DNA of 64,000 nt, taken from contig JAUSNJ010000086.1 of NCBI GenBank assembly GCA_030645355.1, positions 1 through 64,000 on the forward strand, given 5' to 3'. The notes under the pieces are model-generated. The model was not told the origin of the DNA and ran no database searches. It was given only the letters and a program-made list of their open reading frames with translations. The position numbers and the translations under genes are program-made. Positions 32,324 to 40,631 of the stretch are shown piece by piece (the stretch's first letter is position 1; each line of letters starts with the position of its first letter). Source of the stretch: Rhodoferax sp. (GTDB taxonomy: Bacteria; Pseudomonadota; Gammaproteobacteria; Burkholderiales; Burkholderiaceae_C).

Positions 32324-33133
32324 TCATCTGAAACCACCCGAGGTGCAAGGCAATGCCACCCACTGCCCATCAATGGTGTGGATGGCAATGCGTTGATCGA
32401 ACACGTCCACCAATGCCTGGTGCGTTGCCGGATCGGCACTGGCGCCGTGGTGGGTGACCCGGCCCTTCGCCATGACCACCACGCGATCGGCGTGCAGCGC
32501 CATGCTGATTTCGTGCAGCACGCTGACAATCGTGCTGCCCTGCGCCACCAGCGCCTGCACCACGGCCAGCCAGTCGGACTGGTGCGGCGGGTCCAGGTTG
32601 GCCAGCGGTTCGTCCATCAGCAGCACCTGGGCCTGCACGGCCAGTGCGCGGGCCAGCAGAACGCGCTGGCGTTCGCCGCCGGACAACTGGCCCAGCGAGC
32701 GGCAGCGCCAGTCCCACGCCTGGGTGGCGCGCAGGGCTTGCTCGACTGCGGCGTGATCGGCCGCGCTGGGCGGGGCCAACCACGCCTGGTGCGGTAGACG
32801 GCCCAGCATGGCCACGTCCCACACCGTCAGGTCATCGGCCGAGGTTTCGTTCTGGCCCAGCCAGGCCAGTTGGCGCGCCCGCACGCGGTGCGGCAGGTCG
32901 TGGATGGGATGGCCCAGCAGCGACACCGTGCCGGTGTGCGGCAGCACGCCGGCCAGCACCTTGAGCAGCGTCGACTTGCCGGCGCCGTTGGGCCCGACGA
33001 TGCTGGTCCACTGACCGGCAACCAGCCCCAGCGAGACACCGTGCAGCACGGCGGTCTTGCCCGCGCCGCTGCCCAGCGATGCGCGAACGGCGTCGGCCTG
33101 CAAGGCAATGCCGGAATGTGCAGCAGTCGTCAT
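32324..33133 (-). CDS. btuD: vitamin B12 ABC transporter ATP-binding protein
   Basis: A 269-aa FecE/BtuD-type ATPase with Walker A GPNGAGKST, signature LSGGERQRVLLARALA, Walker B VLLMDEPLANLD, and the switch His in SVLHEI. It powers the import through BtuC. The start at 33133 overlaps the btuC stop (ATGA); the longer frame to 33175 lies within btuC. It is the last gene of the btuF-btuC-btuD block. Confidence 0.92.
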   Translation of the reverse strand: MTTAAHSGIALQADAVRASLGSGAGKTAVLHGVSLGLVAGQWTSIVGPNGAGKSTLLKVLAGVLPHTGTVSLLGHPIHDLPHRVRARQLAWLGQNETSADDLTVWDVAMLGRLPHQAWLAPPSAADHAAVEQALRATQAWDWRCRSLGQLSGGERQRVLLARALAVQAQVLLMDEPLANLDPPHQSDWLAVVQALVAQGSTIVSVLHEISMALHADRVVVMAKGRVTHHGASADPATHQALVDVFDQRIAIHTIDGQWVALPCTSGGFR

Positions 33134-34206
33134 GTCGCAGCCCCCGTGCGGGCCGGGCCGCGGTGCATCAGCCACAGCAGGTAGCCACCACCCAGCACGG
33201 CGGTCAGCACGCCCACGGGCAGCTCCTGCGGCGCAATCAGTCCGCGGGCCAGGATGTCAGCGGCCAACAGCAGCACGCCACCCACCAGGCTGGCCAGCAG
33301 CATCAGGGGGCCGTGCGTGGTTTTCACGACCGAGCGCACCAGGTGGGGCGCGGCCAGGCCGACAAAGGCAATCAATCCGGTCTGCGCCACCGCCGTGCCG
33401 GTGGCCAGCGCCAGCACCGCCACCACCGCCGCGCGCATGGGCGCCACCGGCAGGCCCAGACTCAGGGCTGTTGCATCGCCCAGGCTCAGGCCGTCCAGCA
33501 CCCGCGCCAGCAGCCAGGCGGCCACCGCGCACGCCAGCCAGACCAGCGCCATCAGGCCCACGGCGGTCCAGCCGACAAAGGCGGTGGACCCCAGCATAAA
33601 GGCCTGCATGGCCTGCAGGGAATCGGGCGACAGCAGCAGCACCAGGTGCGTCATGGCGCCCAGCACCACGCCCACCACCACACCGGCCAGCAACAGCCGC
33701 AGCGTGTGGCCCACGCCGCTGGACAGCGCCAGCGTCAGCAGCACGGCCAGCACGGCACCGACGAACGCGGCCCCGGTCAGGCCCAGGCGCACCAGCAGGT
33801 TGCTGGAGAACACGCTCACCGCCACGCCGCTGTGCATCATGCTGCCACCCAGCATGCCGGCGCTACCGCCCAGCACCGCCAGCGCCAGCGCCACGCCCAG
33901 CGAGGCGCCCGCCGCGCTGCCCAGCAAATAGGGGTCGGCCAGCGGGTTGCGAAACACCCCCTGCGCCACGGCACCCGCCAGGCCCAGCAGGGCACCGGCG
34001 GCCCAGGCGCCCAGCGTGCGCGGCAGGCGGATCTCCCAGACGATTTGCCGTGCCAGGGCCGTTCCCTGCGGGTCAAGCTCAGGGCTCAGCAGCGGGCGCA
34101 GGACGTTCTCAAAGCCCACGCTGCCCACGCAAATGCCCAGCACGGCCAGGCCCAACGCGCCCAGCACGCAGGCCAACACCATCCAGGCGACGCGGCCTTG
34201 CATCAT
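33130..34206 (-). CDS. btuC: vitamin B12 ABC transporter permease (FecCD family)
   Basis: A 358-aa permease with about ten membrane helices. Family phrases are RLPRTLGAWAAGALLGLAG, GVFRNPLADPYLLGSAAGA, and the late GLIAFVGLAAPHLVR that contacts the ATPase. The ATG at 34206 overlaps the btuF stop. Placed between btuF and btuD in a riboswitch-led run, so corrinoid import is the expected task, although the family also contains siderophore permeases. Confidence 0.9.
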   Translation of the reverse strand: MMQGRVAWMVLACVLGALGLAVLGICVGSVGFENVLRPLLSPELDPQGTALARQIVWEIRLPRTLGAWAAGALLGLAGAVAQGVFRNPLADPYLLGSAAGASLGVALALAVLGGSAGMLGGSMMHSGVAVSVFSSNLLVRLGLTGAAFVGAVLAVLLTLALSSGVGHTLRLLLAGVVVGVVLGAMTHLVLLLSPDSLQAMQAFMLGSTAFVGWTAVGLMALVWLACAVAAWLLARVLDGLSLGDATALSLGLPVAPMRAAVVAVLALATGTAVAQTGLIAFVGLAAPHLVRSVVKTTHGPLMLLASLVGGVLLLAADILARGLIAPQELPVGVLTAVLGGGYLLWLMHRGPARTGAAT

Positions 34207-35126
34207 GGCCGAGCCTTGGCGGGTGCGGGATGGGCGTCCGCGTTCGGCGATTTGGTTTCAAGGCACTTGGCCATCAGGCGTGCCGCTTCGGCCATGCGTG
34301 GCCCGGGTCGCACCAGCATGTCGGCCTCATCCGACGGAAACAGGCACACGCGCTGCTCGCGCAGGGCCCGCAGGCTTTGCCAGCCGGGGCGGGTCTGCAG
34401 GCCATCGGCGCTGCGCTGACCGATCATGATGACGTCCGGGTTGGCGCGCACGATGAATTCGGGGTTGAGCTTGGGAAACGGCCCGAGCGCCGCTGGCACG
34501 ATGTTCTTGGCCCCCAGGCGGGTCAACGTCTCGCCCATGAAGGACGATTCACTGGCCGCATACGGCCCCTGATTGACCTCGAAGTACACCCGGGCGCCAC
34601 GCGCATTGGGCCCAATGGACTGGGCGGCGGCCGATACCCCGGCGTCAATCGCGCGCCAGATGCGCTGGGCATCCGGCACCTCCAGCAACTGGCCGATTTT
34701 CAGCATGACGCGCTGCACGTCGGCATGGGTCTTGGGTTCCAGCGCCACGACCTTGACGCCCAGCGCCTCCAGCCGCTCACCCACGCGCGAGGACTTGGCC
34801 ATCAGCACCACGTCGGGGCGCAGCGCCACAATGGCCTCTACATTGGGGTCCAGTCCGCCACCGACCTGGGGTAGCTTCTGCACGCTGGCCGGAAAATTGG
34901 AATAGCGATCCACCCCGACCAGGCGCGCACAATGGCCCAACTCACACACGGTCTCGGTCAGCGAGGGCAGTATGCTGACGATGCGTTGCGGCACCGCGGG
35001 CAGCGTGACGCTGACGCCCCGGTCGTCGACGATTTGAACCGCGTGCGCGGCCACACTACAGGAAAGCGCGCACACCAGACCGAACCCGGCGACAAGCCGC
35101 AGCAGCGAAATAGATTTGCAGGTCAT
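34203..35126 (-). CDS. btuF: periplasmic vitamin B12-binding protein
   Basis: A 307-aa periplasmic binding protein of the BtuF/FhuD helical-backbone class. The signal peptide ends after VAAHA (around residue 28). QRIVSILPSLTETVCELG, LVGVDRYSNFP and GGGLDPNVEAIVALRPDVVL are typical of B12-binding lipid-free receptors. The frame extends upstream through cobU, but the ATG at 35126 overlapping the cobU stop (ATGA) gives the right N-terminus and signal peptide. Confidence 0.9.
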   Translation of the reverse strand: MTCKSISLLRLVAGFGLVCALSCSVAAHAVQIVDDRGVSVTLPAVPQRIVSILPSLTETVCELGHCARLVGVDRYSNFPASVQKLPQVGGGLDPNVEAIVALRPDVVLMAKSSRVGERLEALGVKVVALEPKTHADVQRVMLKIGQLLEVPDAQRIWRAIDAGVSAAAQSIGPNARGARVYFEVNQGPYAASESSFMGETLTRLGAKNIVPAALGPFPKLNPEFIVRANPDVIMIGQRSADGLQTRPGWQSLRALREQRVCLFPSDEADMLVRPGPRMAEAARLMAKCLETKSPNADAHPAPAKARP

Positions 35127-35821
35127 ACCGTATCTTTCAAAACCAGCGGTAAACCCGCCGCCATCAGGGTCACACGCTTGCAGGTTGCGGCCACGTCCTG
35201 GTTCAGGCGCCCCAACGCGTCGACAAAGGCGCGCACCTCGCGTCCCATGGGGATCACACCCAGACCGATCTCGTTGCCGACCAGCACCACCGGACCGGGT
35301 GCGGCGGCAATTGCTCCTAAAAGCATAGCTGTCTGAGCTTTTTCCACGGGGGCTGGCGGCCTGTGCGGCTGGACATTTTGCTCCGTGTCCCCCGCCCGCT
35401 GCGCGGGCTCCTCCTTGACCTGCGCAAAATGCCCAACCGCACAGGCCTCCGTGGGCGTGCCGTGATCTCGGACAACCGGCATGCGCAGGTTGGTTAGCCA
35501 CAGGGTGAGGCAGTCCACGACCACTAGCGTGTCATGCCGGCTGTGCTGGGCCAGGGCTTCTGCCAAAGCCAAAGGTTCTTCCACCGTGGCCATGCCGGGC
35601 ACACGTTGCGCCCGGTCGACCTGGTGGCGTTGGATGCGTTCGCGCATCTCATCATCCCAGGGCTGGCCGGTGGCGATCAGCACGGCGCGGTGTGCGTCCG
35701 ACTGGTCCAGCCAGACCCGGGCCAGCGCCTCGGCGCGGCGCGACTTGCCGCTCTTCTGGCCGCCCAGAATCAGCTCGCTGCGGGCCAGCGTCAAAGGCTT
35801 GGGATTCATCGCCGTATTCAT
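35123..35821 (-). CDS. cobU: adenosylcobinamide kinase/guanylyltransferase with repeat-encoded insert
   Basis: A 232-aa bifunctional enzyme that phosphorylates adenosylcobinamide and transfers GMP to it. Visible marks are the P-loop GGQKSGKS, VDCLTLWLTNL, and VLVGNEIGLGVIPMGREVR. Family members are about 180-190 aa; the excess is an insert of about 45-50 residues between NLRMPV and LLGAIAAAPG, encoded by an R1 element and an R3 element side by side (35314-35451). The frame remains open. The start at 35821 overlaps the upstream stop by ATGA; a second ATG lies at 35809. Confidence 0.88.
   Translation of the reverse strand: MNTAMNPKPLTLARSELILGGQKSGKSRRAEALARVWLDQSDAHRAVLIATGQPWDDEMRERIQRHQVDRAQRVPGMATVEEPLALAEALAQHSRHDTLVVVDCLTLWLTNLRMPVVRDHGTPTEACAVGHFAQVKEEPAQRAGDTEQNVQPHRPPAPVEKAQTAMLLGAIAAAPGPVVLVGNEIGLGVIPMGREVRAFVDALGRLNQDVAATCKRVTLMAAGLPLVLKDTV
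35314..35361 (-). repeat. R3 repeat inside cobU
   Basis: A 48-bp diverged R3 copy abutting the R1 element. On the minus strand it has GCCCCCGTGGAAAAAGCTC and AGCTATGC, in the same reading frame as the copies in cbiB and pgeF. Confidence 0.6.
35354..35451 (-). repeat. R1 variable-stem hairpin element inside cobU (copy b)
   Basis: Arms 35360-35381 and 35424-35445 (22 bp, extendable to 28) pair on the minus strand with two G-U pairs. The core GGTCAAGGAGGAGC, an inner hairpin CCCGC-GCAG-CGGGC and GGGGGACACGGAGC are nearly identical to the copy at 53398-53497, although the arms are unrelated. The gene is read through it on the core strand. Confidence 0.88.
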
Positions 35822-36657
35822 TCTGTAAGTGCTCCCGCCAGATCTGCATCCATCCACCGCAGGATGATGGCGTGCATCTTGGCCACGCCGTCGGTCAGAG
35901 CCGCCGGGCCGGGTTGCAGGATGTCGGGGGATTTGATTTCAAACAACTGGGCGTGGCGTACGGCGTTCACTGCACCCCAGCCTTCGCGTGCCGCGACGTT
36001 CTCGGCACGGAATTTCTTGCCGCACCACGAGCCCAGAATGATGTCCGGGTTGCGCCGAGCTATCTCCGCACCATCGGCAATGATGCGGTTCTTGCCCAGA
36101 GACTCACCCGCCAGCTCGGGGAAGCAGTCATCGCCCCCGGCAATTGCCAGCAGCTCGGAGACCCAGCGGATGGCGCTGATATGGGGCGTGTCCCACTCTT
36201 CAAAAAAAACCTTGGGTCGGCGCGCACCGGCGGCCACGCGCACCGCCACCGCCGCTTGCATGGCCTGCAGTTCGGCCTGCATCTTCTCAATGCGTTGCAG
36301 GCCTTGCCCGGCTTCACCGACCATGGCCGCGACCTGGTACAGCATGGAAAAAATCTCCGCCACGCTGCGCTGGTTGAAGATGGTGACCTGCACGCCACGG
36401 CGCACCAACTCGGCGGCGATGTCGGCCTGCAGGTCGGAAAAGCCCAGCACGCAGTCGGGCTGCAGGTCCATGATCTTGTCGATCTTGGCACTCAGAAAGG
36501 CACTGACCCTGGGCTTTTCGTCGCGCGCGCGCTTGGGCCGCACGGTGTAGCCCGAGATACCGACGATGCGTTCTTCCTGGCCGAGCAGGTACAACCACTC
36601 CGTCGTCTCCTCCGTCAGGCAGACGATACGCTGGGGACCGTGCGGAAAGTCAAGCAC
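35818..36657 (-). CDS. cobalamin-binding-type substrate-binding protein lacking a signal peptide
   Basis: A 279-aa protein of the BtuF-like fold: PQRIVCLTEETTEWLYLLG, RIVGISGYTVRP, DLQPDCVLGFSDLQADIAAEL, and the late RRNPDIILGSWCGKKF. Unlike the BtuF protein 0.7 kb away it has no export signal, because translation starts at a GTG directly after the btuB stop codon. It may therefore act in the cytoplasm, or a start upstream is missing. It overlaps cobU by ATGA. A related group of stand-alone cobalamin-binding proteins is known in proteobacteria; its role is uncertain. Confidence 0.75.
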   Translation of the reverse strand: MLDFPHGPQRIVCLTEETTEWLYLLGQEERIVGISGYTVRPKRARDEKPRVSAFLSAKIDKIMDLQPDCVLGFSDLQADIAAELVRRGVQVTIFNQRSVAEIFSMLYQVAAMVGEAGQGLQRIEKMQAELQAMQAAVAVRVAAGARRPKVFFEEWDTPHISAIRWVSELLAIAGGDDCFPELAGESLGKNRIIADGAEIARRNPDIILGSWCGKKFRAENVAAREGWGAVNAVRHAQLFEIKSPDILQPGPAALTDGVAKMHAIILRWMDADLAGALTE

Positions 36658-38535
36658 CTACATCGTCCAGTTCACGGACACAAACGCATTGCGACCCGGC
36701 ATGGAGAATCCATTGGCCAGGTTGTACTGCGCGTCCGTCAGGTTGTTGATGCGCGCCAGCAGTGCAACATGTTTCTGCAGCTTCCAGTTGACACCCAGGT
36801 TCATCAGGGTGTAGCCGGGCAACAGGTCGCGCCCGGTGAAGGTCAGGTTGTTGTCCTCGCGGTCGCCGGACACCTTGAGCTCGCCAAACACATTGAAGCT
36901 ACCCAATTGGTAGGTGACCCGAGCATTGAAGACGTTGCGCGCAATGCGCACCAGGCGCAGGTCGTTGGAAGCCGGGCTGGTCGAGTAGGACCGGGGATCG
37001 GCGTAGTCGTAGGACAGACTGTAAGTCGTGTCGCCCGCCTGCACATCGCCCGTCAGCGTGACGCCACGCAGCACCGCCAGGGAACTCTGCACATTGGTGG
37101 TCGGGATGATGAATCCCTGGATGTCGTTGTGGTAGACCACGGCGCCCATGGACACATCGCCCGAGCGGTACTTCAGCCCCAGCTCGGTGGCGCGGTTCTT
37201 CTGGGGCACCAGGGCCGTATTGCCAAAGCCGGGGTAGTAGAGTTGGTTGAAGCTTGGCGCCTGGAAACTGGTGCCCAGGCTGGCCACGGCGCGCAGGCTG
37301 TCGGTCATGCGGTAACCGCCCGACACCGCCCAGTTGTTGAAGTTGCCAAACTGCGAGTTCTCGTCATTGCGGGCCACCAGCAGCGCGTTCCACAGCGGGC
37401 GGTTCAGCGCGTACGACGCCAACGCGCTGCGCACGTCGCGGCTGGTCACGGTGTAGGCGGTGGAGCTGTCCACGGTTTCATTGCGGCTCTCGAGCATCAG
37501 GGACAGGATGTCCTTGTCCAGCGTGATGTCGTTCTGCCAGGTGGCCTGGCGGCGGCTGGTGTTGAACTGGGTGGTGCCGCCGTTGGCACCGTCGGTGGTG
37601 CGGAAATAGTCACCCAGTGATTGCTCGTTGCTGGCGCCGGCCGTCAGCGTGGAATGCCACTGCGGCAGCCACTGCGCGTCCCACTGCAGGGTCGCGTGGC
37701 CCAGGCCGGTCTTGCCGCGGGCGTCGGATGTCAGGCGGTTCAGGCCCAGCGGATTGGGAAAAGGTGTGGAGTCAAACCGGTAGCTGGTGTCGCTGCGCAA
37801 CAGACTCAGGCGCAGGCCATGCGCACGGTTGATGTGTGCCGACAGGCGGAAATCTGCGCTGCTGGCGTCGAACCCGTCCTCGTCGGCGTTGTAGCTGCCA
37901 GAGGCGGGATTGGAAACCGCGCTGATGCCCGACGCCTTCTCGCGCGCGACGCCAAAGCTGTAGCCCATCACACCGCTGCTGCCACTCAAGTGGGCGCCGG
38001 CTTGCTGTTGACCATCGGAGCCAAGGCCCGCACTGGCGCCCAGCTCCAGTGCCTGGCTGGCCTCGCGGGTGAAGATCTGGATCACGCCGCCCACCGCATC
38101 CGGGCCATACAGAGCGGACGCCGCACCGCGCAAAATTTCAATGCGCTCGATGCGTGACAGCGGCAGATTCTCCAGTGAGCCGCCACCCGATGTGGCCGAG
38201 CCGACGCGCACGCCGTCGATCAGCACCAGGGTCTGGGATGTGACCGCGCCCCGCAAGAACAGGCTGGTCGTGGAACGGTAACTACCGCTGCTGGCGATCT
38301 GGACGCCGGGCAACTGGGCCAGAAGGTCGCGGACCGAGGACTGGCCAGCCAGCTCCAGCGTGGCGCGGTCGATCACGGACACATCGGCCAGCACGTCGGT
38401 CACCGGGGTGGCCACACGGGAAGCGGTGACGATTTTTTCAGGGAGTTGCAGTTGCGATTGGGCGTGGGCCGACAAAGCGGCGCCCAAGGCCACGGACAGC
38501 GTAGCAAAGCGCGCACGGGTAGTGCAGTTTTTCAT
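36658..38535 (-). CDS. btuB: TonB-dependent outer-membrane cobalamin receptor
   Basis: A 625-aa outer-membrane barrel protein with a signal peptide ending after ALSAHA. A TonB-box region (EKIVTASRVATPV) precedes the plug domain (SVRDLLAQLPGVQI, LVLIDGVRVGSATSGG, IEILRGAASALYGPDAVGGV). The C-terminal barrel strands end in VSVNWTM with the usual aromatic-rich last strand. The start is the ATG at 38535; the longer frame to 38682 runs through the riboswitch. A cobalamin riboswitch just upstream supports B12 or cobinamide as the substrate. Confidence 0.93.
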   Translation of the reverse strand: MKNCTTRARFATLSVALGAALSAHAQSQLQLPEKIVTASRVATPVTDVLADVSVIDRATLELAGQSSVRDLLAQLPGVQIASSGSYRSTTSLFLRGAVTSQTLVLIDGVRVGSATSGGGSLENLPLSRIERIEILRGAASALYGPDAVGGVIQIFTREASQALELGASAGLGSDGQQQAGAHLSGSSGVMGYSFGVAREKASGISAVSNPASGSYNADEDGFDASSADFRLSAHINRAHGLRLSLLRSDTSYRFDSTPFPNPLGLNRLTSDARGKTGLGHATLQWDAQWLPQWHSTLTAGASNEQSLGDYFRTTDGANGGTTQFNTSRRQATWQNDITLDKDILSLMLESRNETVDSSTAYTVTSRDVRSALASYALNRPLWNALLVARNDENSQFGNFNNWAVSGGYRMTDSLRAVASLGTSFQAPSFNQLYYPGFGNTALVPQKNRATELGLKYRSGDVSMGAVVYHNDIQGFIIPTTNVQSSLAVLRGVTLTGDVQAGDTTYSLSYDYADPRSYSTSPASNDLRLVRIARNVFNARVTYQLGSFNVFGELKVSGDREDNNLTFTGRDLLPGYTLMNLGVNWKLQKHVALLARINNLTDAQYNLANGFSMPGRNAFVSVNWTM

Positions 38536-38614
38536 AGAGAGGAGACCATCAACAAAAAGCCCTCGCCGTCTTCCCCGACAGCGCATGGGCATCACGGATG
38601 CACGACTGGCGTGC

Positions 38615-38840
38615 AACCACCGTGTTGGCCGGTATCCGGGCTGGTGGAGCAACTCCCATCGCCTTCCCACACGCTTGTTCAAGGCGTCCAGTGGCTGTTG
38701 ATGGGAGCGGAATCGCGAAACGATTCGTCCACTTACCGTTGCGGGGGCAGCGCAGGTTAGGCGAGTGCTGTGACCAGCTTGCCCTCCTGCTTCCCGTTGA
38801 ACTGCTGCGTGTGAACCACGCCGCGAGAACCAACGCAGGA
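38615..38840 (-). promoter_or_regulatory. cobalamin riboswitch upstream of btuB
   Basis: On the minus strand the leader contains the conserved blocks GCTGCCCCCGCAACGGTAAG (around 38726-38745), GCCACTGG, GTGGGAAGGC and CCAGCCCGGATACCGGCC, in the correct order for the AdoCbl aptamer. A GC-rich hairpin (about 38593-38624, arms CACGG-GCAC/GTGC-CCGTG) follows before the btuB ATG and may be the expression platform. High cobalamin should reduce btuB and the downstream run. Exact ends are approximate. Confidence 0.88.
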
Positions 38841-38884
38841 ATTTTACGTCAAGTTCCTTGCCCTAACCCTACAATGTGCAGTCT

Positions 38885-39109
38885 ATGGCGAACCAGAACC
38901 ACATCGACCAAATTGCCGAGCGCGTTGAGCGCCTGCTGGTGCGTTACGGTGAGTTGCAGCGCACCAATGTGCTGCTCACCCAGCAGGTAGAAACGCTGAC
39001 CCAGGAGCGGGACTCCCTGAAGTCGCGCCTGAACGCGGCGCGCTCCCGGGTGGATGCATTGCTTGAACGACTTCCGGATGCGCCTGCCGTGCAAAAAGAC
39101 CCATCATGA
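38885..39109 (+). CDS. small coiled-coil protein of the ZapB-like / TIGR02449 type
   Basis: A 74-aa protein that is almost entirely a heptad-patterned coiled coil (IAERVERLLVRYGELQ, then VETLTQERDSLKSRL). Genes of this kind sit directly before zapA in betaproteobacteria, where a cell-division role is supposed. A -10 like TACAAT at 38870-38875 would start transcription within a few bases of the ATG, so the mRNA may be nearly leaderless. The stop overlaps zapA by ATGA. Confidence 0.8.
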   Translation: MANQNHIDQIAERVERLLVRYGELQRTNVLLTQQVETLTQERDSLKSRLNAARSRVDALLERLPDAPAVQKDPS

Positions 39110-39471
39110 AACAGCTTGAAGTTCAAATCATGGGGCAAACCTATCTGCTGGGTTGCCCCGAAGGCGGAGACGCCCGCCTGCTCGAAGCAGTGGAACGTGT
39201 CGACACCGCGATGTGCAAGATCCGCGATGCGGGCAAGGTCCGTGCGCGCGACCGCATTGCCGTGCTGGCCGCCTTGAACCTGGCGTTTGACGTCACCGAC
39301 CGTGCGCCTGCCGCAGCCAGCACCAGTGCTGCACCCGCCGTCCAGGCACAGACCGACGTCCAGGACCAGCCTGCGGCGGTAACCCCGGACGCAACCGACT
39401 CCAACGTGCTGCTGATTTCCCTGCTGGAGCGCCTGGATGAGGCGCTTAGCGAAGACGGACGCCTAATTTAG
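39106..39471 (+). CDS. zapA: cell division protein ZapA
   Basis: A 121-aa FtsZ-ring associated protein. The N-terminal globular part has VQIMGQTYLLGCPEG and the helix AVERVDTAMCKIRDAG, then RDRIAVLAALNLAFDV, typical of ZapA. An alanine-rich linker and a C-terminal helix follow. It is translationally coupled to the coiled-coil gene (ATGA), and 6S RNA follows 40 bases later, the conserved proteobacterial order. Confidence 0.92.
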   Translation: MKQLEVQIMGQTYLLGCPEGGDARLLEAVERVDTAMCKIRDAGKVRARDRIAVLAALNLAFDVTDRAPAAASTSAAPAVQAQTDVQDQPAAVTPDATDSNVLLISLLERLDEALSEDGRLI

Positions 39472-39497
39472 TCCGTCTGGCCCGGCAACGTTGGGCC

Positions 39498-39503
39498 TAC
39501 AAT
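39498..39503 (+). promoter_or_regulatory. -10 element of the 6S RNA promoter
   Basis: TACAAT with five of six matches to the sigma-70 consensus, placed eight bases before the predicted 6S RNA start. The -35 region is not well conserved. Confidence 0.5.
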
Positions 39504-39510
39504 CAACACC

Positions 39511-39682
39511 GTCTGCAGTGCTCGCCGGGCTTTATATTTCCTTGAACCAATGCTCATAGAGCCCGGGCTTGGAACATTGCCCTGCTAGCGTGATCATCTC
39601 GCGTTAGATGAACCCAAAGCTGGCGCTGACCTCGCCCACCTGAACCCCGGTTCAGGATGCCGGTCCGGTGGCATTTGCAGAC
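39511..39682 (+). ncRNA. ssrS: 6S RNA
   Basis: About 172 nt directly downstream of zapA, the usual place for 6S RNA. The ends form a closing stem (GTCTGCAGTGC with GCATTTGCAGAC). CCTTGAACC occurs near the 5' side and a CCTGAACCCCGGTTCAGG hairpin near the 3' side, both 6S-like. A -10 TACAAT at 39498-39503 lies eight bases before the 5' end. The RNA should bind RNA polymerase holoenzyme as a promoter mimic in stationary phase. Confidence 0.75.
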
Positions 39683-39711
39683 ACCCTCCACGCCCCTCTC
39701 CACACCGCGCA

Positions 39712-40524
39712 ATGCTCGATCCCCTGCTGATAGTTGAACTGGCCACCCTGGGCCTGGCCACCGGTTTTCTGGCGGGTCTGCTGGGCATTGGCGGGGGCAT
39801 GCTGATCGGCCCCTTCATGACCATCATCCTGTCGGCACTGGGCGTCAGTGCCGATCTGGCGGTCAAGATGGCGATCGCCACGTCGATGGCAACCATCATG
39901 TTCACGTCCATCTCCAGCGTGCGCGCCCACCACAAGCGCGGTGCGGTGCGCTGGGATATCGCCCGGGGTCTGGCACCGGGGATCGTCATCGGCGGTGCCA
40001 TCGCCAGCGCCGGCGTATTTGCCCTGCTCAAGGGCACGGCCCTGGCGATCTTCTTTGCAGCATTTGTAGGGTTTTCCGCCACCCAGATGTTTCTGGACAA
40101 AAAGCCCAAGCCCAGTCGCCAGATGCCGGGCACTGCGGGTCAACTGGCGGCGGGCAGCGTGATCGGATTCCTGTCCGGCTTGGTCGGCGCAGGTGGCGGG
40201 TTTATCAGCGTGCCCTTCATGGTGGCGCACAACGTGGCCATCCTTAACGCGGTGGCCACCAGCGCGGCGCTGGGCTTCCCGATTGCGCTGGCCAACACGG
40301 TGGGGTATGTCATCAGCGGCGCTGCCTTGCCCGACCTGCCCCCCCACTCCCTGGGCTATGTGTGGCTACCGGCGTTGGCCGTGATTGCCAGCTGCAGCGT
40401 ATTCACGGCACCACTGGGAGCCAGGATGGCGCACCGCCTGCCCGTGGCCAAATTGAAGAAGATCTTTGCCGTCGTGCTGTACGGCCTGGCCGGCTACATG
40501 CTCTGGAAAGGTTTGCAGGGCTAG
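39712..40524 (+). CDS. TauE/SafE family permease (sulfite/organosulfonate exporter type)
   Basis: A 270-aa protein with about eight membrane helices arranged as an internal repeat: FLAGLLGIGGGMLIGP in the first half and FLSGLVGAGGGFISVPFM in the second, each the GxGGG motif of the TauE/SafE family. Transport of sulfite, sulfonates or related anions is typical, but the substrate is not shown by the sequence. The gene ends within a few bases of an R2 element and converges on the GGDEF-EAL gene. Confidence 0.9.
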   Translation: MLDPLLIVELATLGLATGFLAGLLGIGGGMLIGPFMTIILSALGVSADLAVKMAIATSMATIMFTSISSVRAHHKRGAVRWDIARGLAPGIVIGGAIASAGVFALLKGTALAIFFAAFVGFSATQMFLDKKPKPSRQMPGTAGQLAAGSVIGFLSGLVGAGGGFISVPFMVAHNVAILNAVATSAALGFPIALANTVGYVISGAALPDLPPHSLGYVWLPALAVIASCSVFTAPLGARMAHRLPVAKLKKIFAVVLYGLAGYMLWKGLQG

Positions 40525-40530
40525 TTGCCC

Positions 40531-40631
40531 AGCGGCGGAGCGTGGGGGTCACAATTTCCCGCCGGGCCGCCCCAAGGGAAATTCGCCCCCTCGGGGGGCA
40601 GCGACCCGCGCAGCGGTGGAGCGTGGGGGCT
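40531..40631 (-). repeat. R2 hairpin repeat between tauE-like and GGDEF-EAL genes
   Basis: On the minus strand it begins with CCCCCACGCTCC just after the TAG of the GGDEF-EAL gene. It then has a hairpin CCCCCCGAGGGGGC and the loop TTGGGGCGGCCCGGC closed by an 8-bp stem AATTTCCC/GGGAAATT. Plus-strand GCGTGGGGG occurs at both ends. It lies between two converging genes and could end transcription. Confidence 0.85.

Noticed and set aside
33079-34419. 446-codon plus-strand frame opposite btuC
   Set aside because: Extremely rich in Gln, His, Arg and Ala; it is the shadow of btuC.
35692-37620. 642-codon plus-strand frame opposite the B12-binding protein and btuB
   Set aside because: Covers parts of two well-supported minus-strand genes and shows no family features.
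38536-38682. Upstream extension of btuB
   Set aside because: The region is the riboswitch expression platform, and the extension would destroy the signal peptide.
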